Source of the DNA: Cepaea nemoralis
Lineage: Eukaryota > Mollusca > Gastropoda > Stylommatophora > Helicidae
Assembly (NCBI GenBank): GCA_014155875.1
Contig: JACEFZ010018117.1
Span: 258,001 to 322,000 of the forward strand
DNA: 64,000 bases
Reading direction: 5' to 3'
Numbering within the stretch: the stretch's first letter is position 1; every line of letters begins with the position of its first letter. A program made the translations under genes and the position numbers. The notes below the pieces were generated by a model. That model searched no databases, had not been told where the DNA came from, and saw only the letters and a program-made list of their open reading frames with translations. Below are positions 1 through 12,963 of the stretch, one piece after another.

Positions 1-39
1 GGTTTTTTTTTTTTTTTTTTGGGGGGGGGGGGGGGGGGG
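1..39. repeat. T18/G19 homopolymer pair at window start
   Basis: Two G, eighteen T and nineteen G in a row open the window. Back-to-back homopolymers of two different bases are unusual in natural DNA and could mark a poorly resolved repeat or contig edge; this is inference. Confidence 0.8.
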
Positions 40-102
40 TTACTGGGTACCATATTGTAATAATGCAATGAATCCCATGCCTGTCTGAAAATGCATAGTG
101 TT

Positions 103-640
<538 letters not shown>

Positions 641-659
641 ATATGAGAATGTTAAAAAA

Positions 660-1740
<1,081 letters not shown>

Positions 1741-1848
1741 AATCATTTATTGGTTGCAGTTAGAACAACCTAGATAAACGAAGACCAACTTACAAAAAGC
1801 ATTAGAAAGAGCACTTGAAAGGTCTTTACATCTTCCCCAACAATTAAC

Positions 1849-3190
1849 TTGGGTAAATGGAGCGGCGGCAGCAGCAGCAGCAGAAGAAGAAAAAGGAGGA
1901 GTAGGAGCTGGGAGGAGGAAGAGGGAGGTGGAGGAGGGAGGAGGAGGAGGAGGAGGGAGGAAGAGATAGGCGGAGAGAGGAGGAGGAGGGAAGAGGAGGG
2001 AGGAGTAGGAGTAGGGAGGAATAGGAGGGAGGAGGAGGGATTAAGAGGAGGAGAGAGGAGGAGGAGGAGGAGGAGGAGGAGGAGGAGGAGGAGGAGGAGG
2101 AGGGAGGAGGTAGAGGGAGGAGGAGGAGAGAGGAGGAGGAGGAGAGAAGAGGAGGAGGGAGGAGGAGGGAGGAGGGGATAAGGGAGGAGGGGGGAGAAGG
2201 GAGGAGGAGGAGGGAGGAGGAGGAGGGAGGAAGAGGGAGGAGGAGGAGGGAGGATGAGGGGGGAAGGATGGAGGAGGGAGGAGGAAGAAGAGAGGAGGAG
2301 AAGGGAGGTGTAGGGAGGAGGAGGAGGGAGGAGGAGTGATTAGGAGGAGGAGGGAGGAGGAGAGCAAGGACGAGGGGAGGAGGAGGGAGGAGGAGGAAGA
2401 GGGAGGAGGGTGAGGAAGGAGGAGGAGGGGAGGGAGTAGGGGAGGAGGAGTAGGGAGGAGGAGGAAGAGGGAGGAGGAGGGAGGAGGAAGGAGAAGGAGG
2501 AGGGAGGATGAGGGAGGAGAAGAACGCAGGAGGAGGGGGAGGAGGAGGAGGGAGGAGGAGAGGGAGAAGGAGGGAGATGGAGGAGGAGGGAGGAGGAGGG
2601 AGGAGTATGAGGAGGAGGAGGGAGGAGGAGGAAGAGGGAGGAGGAGGGATGTGGAGGGAGGAGGAGAAGGAGAGGAGGGAGGAGGAGGAGGAGGGAGGAT
2701 GAGGAGGAGGAGGAGGAGGATGTGGAGGAGGAGAGGAGTGGAGGGAGGAGGAGGAGGGAGGAGGTATGAGGAGGAGGAGGAGGAGAGGAGAGAGGAGAGG
2801 AGGAGGAGAGGGAGGAGGAGGGAGGAGGAGAGGGAGGAGGAGGAGGAGTAAGGAGGAGGAGGAGGTAGGAGGAGGAGGGAGAAAAAGGGAGGAGAAGGAG
2901 GAGGAGGGAGGAGGAGGGATGAGGGGGAGGACGTAGGAGGAGGAGGAGGAGGAGTAGGAGGAGAGAGGAGGAGAAGGGAGGAGGAAGGAAGAGGAGTGAT
3001 TAGGAGGAGGGAGGAGGGCGAGGAGGTAGGAGGAGGAAGAGGGAGGAGAGGAGGAAGGAGGAGGAGGAAGGAGGAGGAGGAAGGAGGAGGAAGGAGGAGG
3101 AGGGAGGAGGAGGAGAAAGAGGGAGGAGGAGGATGGAGAGGGGGAGGGGAAGAGGAAGAGGGTAGGAGGAGGAGGGAGGAGGAGGAGGAG
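1849..3190 (+). repeat. 1.3-kb purine-only GGA-rich tract
   Basis: The plus strand is almost exclusively A and G for about 1.3 kb (GGA, GGGA and GAAGA units), after a short GGC/AGC-rich entry. Open frames here on either strand are compositional artefacts. T1 sequence occurs on both sides: CTGT-linked heads to the left and the fragment at 3191-3232 to the right. The tract therefore probably expanded inside or between T1 copies. Confidence 0.95.
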
Positions 3191-3947
<757 letters not shown>

Positions 3948-4241
3948 TTGCATAGTATATCTAGCTACAATTATAGCTAAGTACATAAAACGTGTATCTC
4001 CCGTGTCCGAGAAATTTAACGCACTTTCGCTTAAACTTCCTGTGCGCTGAAGGTGGGGGTATTGAATTCATTCAACACACCATTCAATTGGAAATAAACA
4101 TTGATTTCTCTTTCAGAAGTCAATGACAAGCTACTGAACCTGGAATATCAACCTGGACTTGACGCAACGTCCTGCAAAATGTATGCAGCATGTTTTATCT
4201 AGACACAGGAAACAGATTGACACTAACAGGGTGAAACTTAC

Positions 4242-4413
4242 ACTCCCAGAAACTGTGGCACTCTAGGGAAATTCGGTCCGAAGCCAATCTGGTAGCTAAT
4301 GTCATTATTGTTAGCACCAAGCATGTACTTGATTTGCTTCTCAGCCCGTTCTCTGTAGGGTTCCGGGTTGATTTCGCTGTCTGCAGCCATCAAAGCAATC
4401 ATAGCTACATTGG
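4242..4413 (-). CDS. GH9-family gene, exon near the C-terminal part of the catalytic domain
   Basis: On the minus strand a TTTCATTACCCAG acceptor and a GTAAGT donor bracket 172 bp (phase 1 in, phase 2 out). The translation runs from ANVAMIALMAADSE through KQIKYMLGANNNDISYQIGF to GPNFPRVPQFLG. It matches the GH9 stretch that normally reads roughly ANxAFIALxAAD, QINYMLG and SYVVGFG. GH9 enzymes are inverting beta-glucanases, mostly endoglucanases. The HHR motif usually found after this glycine-rich turn is replaced by VPQFLG. The exon that should precede it (WGSLRY region) was not found, and the final exons with the catalytic Glu lie beyond the window. Assignment is by motif order and matching phases elsewhere in the gene. 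Confidence 0.85.
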
Positions 4414-4493
4414 CTGGGTAATGAAAGCGACGAAATAGTTATTATGCATGCTGTATTGTGTGTATAATAATATGACAAAAAGCATACTGTACT

Positions 4494-4915
4494 GGGATCT
4501 TGCCGTCTTCACGATAGTTTCATACATTGTGTGTGTGTGTTTTTTTTTTTTAAGGCACAGTAAGTAAAACCCATGGCGGAGATCAGACATAGAGTTATAA
4601 CACTCCACAGCACAAAGCCTGTGCTGAATTGTAGAGACCATGTGTTGCCCATGCAGCATGATCCCTCTCTCGGCCTGCCTAGTTCACTCCAGAGGAAAGG
4701 TAACACCAATACGTCTGGAACAAGACAAGCTGCAGAAGCTGCCGGATCAGCAAGGCAATGCTCCAGCTGTTCGCTGGTCGGAGCTTCGATCCTAGACTAC
4801 CTGCTGACCACCGTCTTAGAGCCTGGTCTGCCCTGCTATGACATTTAGTCTTTAGGTGGCAGTTCCTCCCACCAGGATAAGGCTTGTAATCCCCCAATTG
4901 CGCTCCTCCGCAATG
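4494..4915 (+). repeat. R1 dispersed repeat, copy 1
   Basis: Shares blocks with 16498-16985 (+) and 28005-28515 (-): CTTGCCGTCTT, CACAGCACAAAGCCTG, CATGTGTTGCCCATGC, CAAGACAAGCTGCAGAAGCT and a terminal CCTCCCACCAGGATAAGGC block. A GT/T run (4520-4551) interrupts this copy. A degenerate open frame (LHSTKPxLxxRDHVLPM) is recognisable in all three copies, but no known protein family was recognised. Confidence 0.75.
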
Positions 4916-5195
4916 TTAAAAATGAAAACTACAGTACGTAAACATCCGTCAACAGTAGTCTTATTTGTAATGGCCATTCTTTCAATAAGTAAACAGTGTG
5001 ACGCATTAATCATGTAAAACATCAAAAGGGTATTTATGGTGTGTGAAATCAGCAAGCAGCTAGAAGACCAAAGGAAACGGTTCAAGACCTGAATGAAAAT
5101 AAAAGTTTCAGCCACGCCATTGAGTTGCTCCAAATGGATCGAGGGTTGTATTTGAAGGACATCTTAATGATATAGACAGAACAGACTTGATGTTG
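4916..5195. other. Unassigned spacer
   Basis: AT-rich sequence between R1 and the mariner remnant. No shared repeat, splice-flanked exon or RNA gene was recognised on either strand. Confidence 0.4.
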
Positions 5196-5209
5196 TACGT
5201 GGGGGATTA

Positions 5210-5765
5210 CAATGAAAACATTAAAAGTGTGATAGCAATTACAACAACAATGATATTGTCTTGTAACCTGTCAATATTGTTGTTAAGGTTGTCAAGAGTG
5301 TTAAGTACGTGACAGCGCAGTACAGACGAATACAATGACGCCAAAAGAACAGTTTAAAGATGGCCGACCCACTTTTGACATGCAATAGAGAGGAGCTGCG
5401 TCCTGTTATCCGTTGTTTGATCAGTGAAGGGGTGAAACCTATAGAAATTCATCGGCGAATGAAGGTCCAGTATGGTGATGCAGACTGGTCGGTCTTCAAC
5501 AGACCAGGATGTGTATGGGTGGAATAGGAAGTTTTAAAGCGGCGTGACTTCTGTCACAGACTGTTCACGACCAGATCAGACACACAGAGTAGTGACACCA
5601 GAGTCGATATTTCTACAGGAATCCAAGCACTCTATTAGCGCTGGAGGACTTGCAATGATAGCGGTGGTGACTAAATCGAAAAATGACACATTTGTTCTTT
5701 ACTTTTTCAGAATATACTCGCCCAAAAAAATATTTAAGGTTTTCATTTGAAGCCCTCTCGTAGGT
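5210..5765 (+). pseudogene. Mariner-type transposase remnant with internal deletion, copy 1
   Basis: The plus strand encodes the N-terminal helix-turn-helix of a mariner-like transposase (RPVIRCLISEGVKPIEIHRR, then KVQYGDA, then VTDCSRPDQTHRVVTPE). It jumps at once to the C-terminal end (a GIQALYRRW-like block, then the TFVLYFF region and a short C-tail). The whole DDE catalytic core is missing. A stop interrupts the frame near 5535. The same junction occurs at 30215-30705, so the two copies descend from one deleted ancestor. Related intact proteins are about 340-350 residues; this copy retains perhaps a third. Confidence 0.75.
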
Positions 5766-6780
5766 CTTGTAGCAAACGTGGTGACTCTTAGAGTTTGAAT
5801 TTGTTTAGTATCATCATCCTCAGTCTGTGCCTTGTCATAAGCGAGGAGGGCCATGAATTGTCATAGCATACGATCACTAGCATTGGATAAGATCTGGTTT
5901 TGTCCGATTATGCCACATGTCCAAGGAATCCAAGTATCTGTCAATATGCCTTCCCCTTGCTTTTTTCCTAAAGATTTTTCCAGTTTTCACCGAATTTGCA
6001 AGCTTATTTCTTCCCATGATGTGCCCAACAAACAAACAAAATATGACCCAAAAACAGTCCTTATCAGGACTAAACAAGATCAAAACCAGCCCATGTTAGG
6101 ACTAAATATGTTTAAGCCCTGTCCTTTTGAGGACTGTATAATAAATAGCAAAAGCAATCATTGTGTGGACTGCACGAGTTTATGACCAGTCTTTTTAGAG
6201 ACAATAGCAAACTGCGAGGCTACTGAATCTGGCAGTTCCTCCTAAGAACTCGCTCTTTAACTTCAATTTGGCTGATGGCCAGGTAGGGCGGTCAATAACT
6301 ACGCCGGCATTAAATAGGTCAGATAGCAATGGCAAACTCATCATCACCACGCGCCATGCCGACATGCATGAGTTATCATGTTTCGTCATCTTACACGAAC
6401 ACCAGAGTCGTGGATCAACGCTTGTGTTCTTGCCTCGACCATGCCATGTGGCCAAGCTATCTATATATTTACTTCTCTGTCTTCATCGTGTTCTTTCTCC
6501 CTCAAACTACTGAACGTAATATTGCCTAGAATGTCCATCTGGGATTGATTACAACTTCCTGTAAATGACATGCAACTAGAATTAAAAGGATTTAATGATA
6601 GAGCATACCAGCGTATCTCAGAGGTCCGATATCGTGATGGTAATCCAAACCACAAGCGGTATTTGTCTCTTTTAGGAAGGTCTCGATTTTCTCTCTGTAA
6701 CGTTGTTTATCTTCTTTGGCAATATTTTGGTAATTGTGCATCAGCAACTGAAGAGAACAATTAATCTGATGAAAATAAGC
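5766..6780. other. Unassigned stretch, 1.0 kb
   Basis: No exon with convincing splice sites and no family seen elsewhere in the window. Short open frames on both strands (for example around 5853-6185 and 6195-6455) have no recognisable domain. The end of the interval merges into the LINE fragment that follows. Confidence 0.4.
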
Positions 6781-6789
6781 TGCTGAAAG

Positions 6790-7095
6790 ACATAAAAATA
6801 TACAAGTAATGCGTGGATGTGAAGCGTGGGCAGTGAGCAGACAAGCTGAAAAACATTTGATGGATGTGGAAATGTGGAACATGCAAAGATTACTTTGTAC
6901 AGACATAAAAACCAATGACCAAGTACTACAATAAACAAATGAAAACTGTAAACTGATCTGATAAAATGTCAAAATATTTTGGCAACGTAATAAGAAGAAA
7001 TAACTTGGAGAACTTAATGACGATTGGCAAGATCGATTTAAAGAGAACAAGTGGAAGGCAGAGAAGTAGATATATGGATGGCTAGGCCACGCTGT
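6790..7095 (+). pseudogene. LINE ORF2 C-terminal fragment
   Basis: With frame changes the plus strand reads as the conserved LINE C-terminus downstream of reverse transcriptase: a GCEAWAVSRQAEKHLMDVE block, VEMWN, and a GKIDLKRTSGRQRSRYMDG block. Stops and frameshifts show it is dead. The same region in other copies appears on the minus strand at 56630-56935 and 53240-53600. Confidence 0.65.
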
Positions 7096-7196
7096 ATGGT
7101 GGAGACTAGCACGCTAAGCTGATCCACGACTCTGGCGATCGCATGAGATGGCGAGACATGACCTCCCATGCTTAACGGTATGGCACATGATGATGA

Positions 7197-9862
7197 TGAA
7201 TGTATGTCGGTCACATTACAAGACTTGTATATAAACTGTACTGTCGGTCACATAATACTTGTATATAAACTGTAGTGTCGGTCACATAATACTTGTATAT
7301 AAACTGTACTGTCCGTCACATTACAAGACTTGTATATAAACTGTACTGTTGGTCACATTACAAGACATGTATATAAACTGTACTGTCGGTCACATAATTC
7401 TTCTTCTTTAACGTTCCAACGTCGTTGTCAAGATAAGTCGGTCACATAATACTTGTATATAAACTGTACTGTCGGTCACATTACAAGACATGTATATAAA
7501 CTGTACTGTCGGTCACATTGCAAGACATGTATATAAACTGTACTGTCGGTCACATTACAAGATAGGTATAAACTGTACTGTCGGTCACATTACAAGACAT
7601 GTATATAAACTGTACTGTCGGTCACATTAACAAGACATGTATATAACTGTACTGTCGGTCACATTACAAGACTATGTATATAAACTGTACTGTCGGTCAC
7701 ATTACTAAGATATTGTATATAAACTGTACTGTCGGTCACATAATGATAACTGTAATGTCGGTCACATAATACTTGTATATAAACTGTACTGTCCGTCACA
7801 TTACAAGACTTGTATATAAACTGTACTGTCGGTCACATAATACTTGTATATAAACTGTACTGTCGGTCACATAATACTTGTATATAAACTGTACTGTTGG
7901 TCACATTACAAGACATGTATATAAACTGTACTGTCGGTCACATAATTCTTCTTCTTTAACGTTCCAACGTCGTTGTCAAGATAAGTCGGTCACATAATAC
8001 TTGTATATAAACTGTACTGTCGGTCACATTACAAGACATGTATATAAACTGTACTGTCGGTCACATTGCAAGACATGTATATAAACTGTACTGTCGGTCA
8101 CATTACAAGACATGTATATAAACTGTACTGTCGGTCACATTACAAGACATGTATATAAACTGTACTGTCGGTCACATTACAAGATATGTATATAAACTGT
8201 ACTGTCGGTCATATTTACAATATCGGATCGTAAACTGTACTGGCGGTCACACTATTACTGTATATAAACTGTAGTAGTCGGTCACATAATACTTGTATAT
8301 AAACGTACTGTCCCGTTTCACATACAAGACTTGTTAATACAAATTACTGTCTGGTCACATAATACTGTTATAAACTGTACGTCGGCCACATAATACATTG
8401 TAATAACTGTAACTGTTGGTCCCATACAAGACAAGTATATAAACTGTACTGTCGTCAATAATTCTTCTTCTTTAAAACGTTCCAAACGTCGTGTCAAGAC
8501 TAAGTCGCGTCCACCATAATACTCTGTAATTAACCTGTACTGTCGGTCACATTACAAGCCATGTATATTAAACTGTACTGTCGGGTCACATTGCAAGGAC
8601 AGTATATAAACCTGTACTGTCGGTCACATTACAAGACATGTATATAAACTGTACTGTCGGTCACATTACAAGACATGTATATAAACTGTACTGTCGGTCA
8701 CATTACAAGATATGTATATAAACTGTACTGTCGGTCACATTACAAGATATGTATATAAACTGTACTGTCGGTCACATAACGAGACGTAAACTATACTGTC
8801 GGTCACATTACATGACTTGTATATAAACTGTACTGTCGGTCACATGACAAGACATGTATATAAACTATACTGTTAGTCATATTACAATACTTGTATATAA
8901 ACTGTACTGTCGGTCACATAATACTTGTATATAAACTGTACTGTCGGTCTCATAATACTTGTATATGAACTGTACTGTCGGTTACATTACAAGACATGTA
9001 TATAAACTGTACTGTCGGTCACATTACGAGACGTAAACTGTACTGTCGGTCACATTACATGACTTGTATATAAACTGTACTGTCGGTCACATGACAAGAC
9101 ATGTATATAAACTATACTGTTGGTCATATTACAATACTTGTATATAAACTGTACTGTCGGTCACATAATACTTGTATATAAACTGTACTGTCGGTCTCAT
9201 AATACTTGTATATGAACTGAACTGTCGGTTACATTACAAGACATGTATATAAACTGTACTGTCGGTCACATTACGAGACGTAAACTGTTCTGTCGGTCAA
9301 ATTACATGACTTGCATATAAACTGTACTGTCGGTCACATGACAAGACATGTATATAAACTATACTGTTGGTCATATTACAATACTTGTATATAAACTGTA
9401 CTGTCGGTCACATAATACTTGTATATAAACTGTACTGTCGGTCACATAATACTTGTATATAAACTGTACTGTCGGTCACATAATACTTGTATATAAACTG
9501 TACTGTCGGTCACATAATACTTGTATATAAACTGTACTGTCGGTCTCATAATACTTGTATATAAACTGTACTGTCGGTCACATAATACATGTATATAAAC
9601 TGTACTGTCGGTCACATTGAAAGACTTGTATATAAAATGTACTGTTGGTCACATAATACTTGTATATAAACTGTACTGTCGGTCACATAATACTTGTATA
9701 TAAACTATACTGTCGGTCACATAATACTTGTATATAAACTGTACTGTCGGTCACATTACAAGACATGCATATAAACTGTACTGTCGGTCACATGACAAGA
9801 CATGTATATAAACTGTACTGTCGGTCACATTACAAGACATGTATATAAACTGTACTGGAGTA
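7197..9862. repeat. 34/37-bp minisatellite, about 70 units
   Basis: Two alternating unit types share GTCGGTCACAT and GTATATAAACTGTACT. The 37-bp form carries TACAAGACAT in between and the 34-bp form carries AATACTT. A non-repeat block beginning TTCTTCTTCTTTAACGTTCC appears three times (about 7396, 7946 and 8462), so groups of units were duplicated as blocks of about 510-550 bp. From about 8210 to 8620 the array is full of one-base indels, unlike the clean units around it. A shorter GAGACGTAAAC unit also recurs three times (about 8777, 9027 and 9275). Confidence 0.95.
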
Positions 9863-9868
9863 TACTTT

Positions 9869-10078
9869 GGGGGAGTCCTTGGCTGAATGGTTAAACCGCC
9901 TTCCATGCGCTTCTAATGTTGTGGGTTCTATTCCGGACTCTGTCGTTCGTTTCAAGAGTGCAGTGTTCCTCCCAGATACTACCGGGGATCATCGCTGGCG
10001 CTACGGAGTTCGTGCATTGTGTGACTCTGTGGACAGGCTACCCCGAGGAAAGAAACTGAGCCATATGGAATAAAACCA
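9869..10078 (+). mobile_element. SINE-A, tRNA-derived, best copy
   Basis: The head contains an RNA polymerase III A box (TGGCTGAATGG) and a B box-like GGTTCTATTCC 45-50 bp later. A tRNA-unrelated body follows (CATCGCTGGCGCTACGGAGT, GGCTACCCCGAGGAAAG) and the copy ends near AATAAAAC. Other copies are at 36676-36905 (+) and 53690-53915 (-), with partial bodies at 26400-26560 and 34965-35090. It inserted directly at the right edge of the 34/37-bp array. Confidence 0.75.
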
Positions 10079-10380
10079 TGTGCAATGAAGGTGGTGGTCA
10101 AATCCCCATTAAGGAGGCTTTTAAACTGATTCAGTGCCAAACAAAATGAAAGTTTGGACCACACATGGGGCACAATCAAAGGAACAACTATTGTAATGTA
10201 AATGTGCCGCTCCTTGAGCATTAAAATTGCGGAAAATACCACGAAATAAAACAACAAACACAAAGACCCTATTATTGTGATATAACGTAAGCTGTCCAAA
10301 AGGGCAGGTCACATTAGGCGATGTATTATCCCGTGGCACCGAATGAGATAATTTACTACGGCTTCTAGTTCAACCTAGGA
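10079..10380. other. Unassigned spacer
   Basis: Nothing recognised between SINE-A and the 45-bp array; no matching repeat in the window and no splice-flanked frame. Confidence 0.4.
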
Positions 10381-10384
10381 TAAG

Positions 10385-11329
10385 ATGGGTGCCAGGAAAG
10401 ACCTGAGATATATAGACGACTGGTGTAAGATGGGTGCCAGGAAAGACCTGAGATATATAGGCGGCTGGTGTAAGATGGGTGCGAGGAAAGACCTGAGATA
10501 TATAGACGACTGGTGTAAGATGGATACCAGGAAAGACCTGAGATATATAGACTACTGGTGTAAGATGGGTGCCAGGAAAGACCTGAGATGTATAGACGGC
10601 TGGTGTAAGATGGGTGCCAGGAAAGACCTGAGATATATAGACGGCTGGTGTAAGATGTGTGTCAGGAATGACCTGAGATATATAGACGACTGGTGTGAGA
10701 TGGGTGACAGGAAAGACCTGAGATATATAGATGGCTGGTGTAAGATGGGTGCTAGGAAAGACCTGAGATATATAGACGGCTGGTGTAAGATGGGTGTCAG
10801 GAATGACCTGAGATATATAGACGACTGGTGTGAGATGGGTGACAGGAAAGACCTGAGATATATAGACGACTGGTGTAAGATGGGTGCCAGGAATGACCTG
10901 AGATATATAGACGACTGGTGTGAGATGGGTGACAGGAAAGACCTGAGATATATAGATGGCTGGTGTAAGATGGGTGCTAGGAAAGACCTGAGATATATAG
11001 ACGACTGGTGTATGATGGGTGCCAGGAAAGACCTGAGATATATAGACGACTGGTGTAAGATTGGTGCTAGGAAAGACCTGAGATATATAGACGACTGGTG
11101 TAAGATGGGTGCCAGGAAAGACCTGAGATATATAGGCGGCTGGTGTAAGATGGGTGCTAGGAAAGACCTGAGATATATAGACGACTGGTGTAAGATGGGT
11201 GCCAGGAAAGACCTGAGATATATAGACGGCTGGTGTAAGATGGGTGCCAGAAAAGACCTGAGATATATAGACGGCTGGTGTAAGATGGGTGCCAGGAAAG
11301 ATCTGAGATGTATAGACAGCTTGTGTAAG
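10385..11329. repeat. 45-bp minisatellite, 21 units
   Basis: Tandem copies of a unit starting TGGGTGCCAGGAAAGACCTG and ending ACGACTGGTGTAAGA. Because 45 is divisible by three and the unit has few stop codons, it is open in several frames on both strands. The plus-strand frame reads MGARKDLRYIDDWCK over and over. Some units differ in blocks (MGDRKDLRYID, MGVRNDLRYID), and a two-unit combination recurs, indicating local duplication. No signal peptide, splice context or family match supports a protein. Confidence 0.95.
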
Positions 11330-11485
11330 ATTGGCCATATCACACATCGAGTACTGGCTGGTCCATAAAATATGAGGCTAGCACCATATACATAATGCGT
11401 CTCCAGACTTGGAGGGAGCACCTTTGTCTGTGTCCGAAGCGTCTGTCTAGCTGTCGCCTTGCTGTAACCGATATTATGTTCCTTT

Positions 11486-11780
11486 TTTGGTTTCTTTGCG
11501 CTCGCTCGCTTTGAACTCAAGCGTAGTCCATTCACACTATTTTAGAGTAGTGATGAACTGAATTTTGCGTGTGGATTAGCTTCCCCTATTAACAGTGTCC
11601 CTCGCTATCAGGCGAACCCACTCCGACTTCAGAAGCACTTGTAATTTACCTTCCCAAGTCAAGGACGACAGGTCAACATTTTAGTTTAGCTGTCCGGTGT
11701 AGGGGTTGAACCGCTTACCTCGGCATCAGCACAACGGATGTTTCAGAACAAGCGTTCTTACCCATTCGACCATGCTGACC
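11486..11780 (-). mobile_element. SINE-C, tRNA-derived, minus copy
   Basis: Read on the minus strand: head with TGGTCGAATGGGTAAGA (A box) and GGTTCAACCCC (B box), then TTGACCTGTCGTCCTTGACT, GGAGTGGGTTCGCCTGATAG, GTGTCCCTCG complement and a tail with GAGTTCAAAGCGAGCGAGCG. The family has about seven copies in this window. Confidence 0.8.
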
Positions 11781-11989
11781 TGCGCTGTAACCGATATGAA
11801 GTTACGCTGACAGTGGCATGAGCGCTGACGGATGAGGGTTTGATGTCTGCACTCACCGTTCCCCAAGAGAGAGAAAAACTAACCACCTATTCCTCACGGC
11901 ACTCGTGCTTACAAATTGTGATAGTCATAGCACGTGACATCGCCACAGCAACTTCCTACTCCGGGATCCGTTTGTGGACGCGTTGGTAT

Positions 11990-12205
11990 AATGGTTGAAG
12001 TGCGGCTAGCCTAGTGGCTAAGAATGCCTGGTTCTCCTTATAGAGTGACCCGGGTTCGAATCCTCGCTAAGGTGTGGATTTGTTTTTTATGTCGGGGAAA
12101 AAGAAAGAAAACCCTAATCTGGACAGTTCTCGGCGACTGCACTAGCCAGGCAGCCATAACTCCTCATGCTCAACTCCCCTCTACCCTACCCAGCAAGGTA
12201 CAATA
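11990..12205 (+). mobile_element. SINE-E, tRNA-derived
   Basis: A box TAGCCTAGTGG and a perfect B box GGTTCGAATCC, followed by a body with GTCGGGG, AAAGAAAACCC and CGGCGACTGCACTAGCCAGG. A second copy lies at 52140-52310 (-), where it splits a satellite array. Confidence 0.75.
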
Positions 12206-12472
12206 GACAGTAAATGACATTAGATGACAGGTTTATTGGTTGCGGAGTTAGCTGACAACAGCATGAGCGCATTCGGGCGAGGTTTCCATGTCTGCACTCT
12301 CCGTTCGCTACGGGATGGAAAGACTGGGCACTTAACCCTCTCTGCACTCATGCTTAAAACATTTGATGACCCTAGCACTTCATATAGCCACAGACGGTTC
12401 CTGATTGCTACGAGTTTGGTTTTGTTTTTAATTTCCTCGAGTCTGCACTGGAACTTACGTAACACCCTATAC
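12206..12472. other. Intronic stretch with a short degenerate repeat
   Basis: Contains GTTTCCATGTCTGCACTCTCCGTT, with looser matches near 11840 and 46270-46310, apparently pieces of one further dispersed element. It directly follows (in gene sense) the donor site of the GH9 exon at 12473-12618. Confidence 0.4.
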
Positions 12473-12618
12473 CCTTGTAATTCCACGAGTAGAATTTAAG
12501 CTCATTTCTGGTCAGTTTGGCTGCTGCTGTCTTAGCCTGGCTCAGATAAGTTTCGTCATCTGTGGCTCGCAGTAGCCATGCGGCACCCCAGCAGAGTTCG
12601 TCTGTAAAGCCATCTGAC
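12473..12618 (-). CDS. GH9-family gene, exon with the DELxWGAAWL motif
   Basis: A TTTTCATTGCTAG acceptor and a GTATAG donor bracket 146 bp on the minus strand. The translation is SDGFTDELCWGAAWLLRATD, then DETYLSQAKTAAAKL, then KFYSWNYK. The DELxWGAAWLYRATGD block is one of the most conserved parts of GH9 proteins, so identification is strong. Phase 2 from the 15930-16041 exon is completed by its first base (giving Pro). It leaves in phase 1, which fits the incoming phase of 4242-4413, but the stretch normally encoding roughly 50 residues in between is absent from what could be read. Confidence 0.9.
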
Positions 12619-12963
12619 CTAGCAATGAAAATAAGACAAGATCTTGAAAATAAGACAAAAACGGCTGCAGCAGGATATAATAATAGAAGATAAGGAAACA
12701 GAAAGGTAAGCGTGGCACCTGCGAAACAATGAGAGGTAATAAATACGGACACAGTGTGCATAAATTGCAACGAACTCCAATAAGGCAAAAGTAAATCACA
12801 GGGGGAGGGGGGGGGGGGGGGAAATCACAACAAAATGTAAGCTTAAAAATAAGTTAAACCACGAACACAAGGAATCAACGTTTCGATCAAATAATCTTCA
12901 AGGGGAACAACCCAAAACAGATCTAAAGAAAAACATGAAATTAGCAACGTTAATCAAATTAAA

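Noticed and set aside
5205..5760. Terminal inverted repeats AATGAAAACNTTAAA of the mariner copy
   Set aside because: The right-hand match lies in the former transposase coding end, so the similarity is probably chance.
6195..6455. 86-codon minus-strand frame
   Set aside because: No domain, no splice sites fitting the GH9 phases, no conserved pattern.
7197..9862. CRISPR-like regular spacing
   Set aside because: Units are directly adjacent near-identical repeats without unique spacers, in an animal genome.
10370..11535. Repeat protein of over 320 residues
   Set aside because: Equally long frames exist on both strands because the 45-bp unit is a multiple of three; no start, splice or signal context.
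11990..12060. A tRNA gene (perfect B box)
   Set aside because: Acceptor and D arms do not pair and a SINE body follows; same reasoning for 31638-31720 and the other SINE heads.
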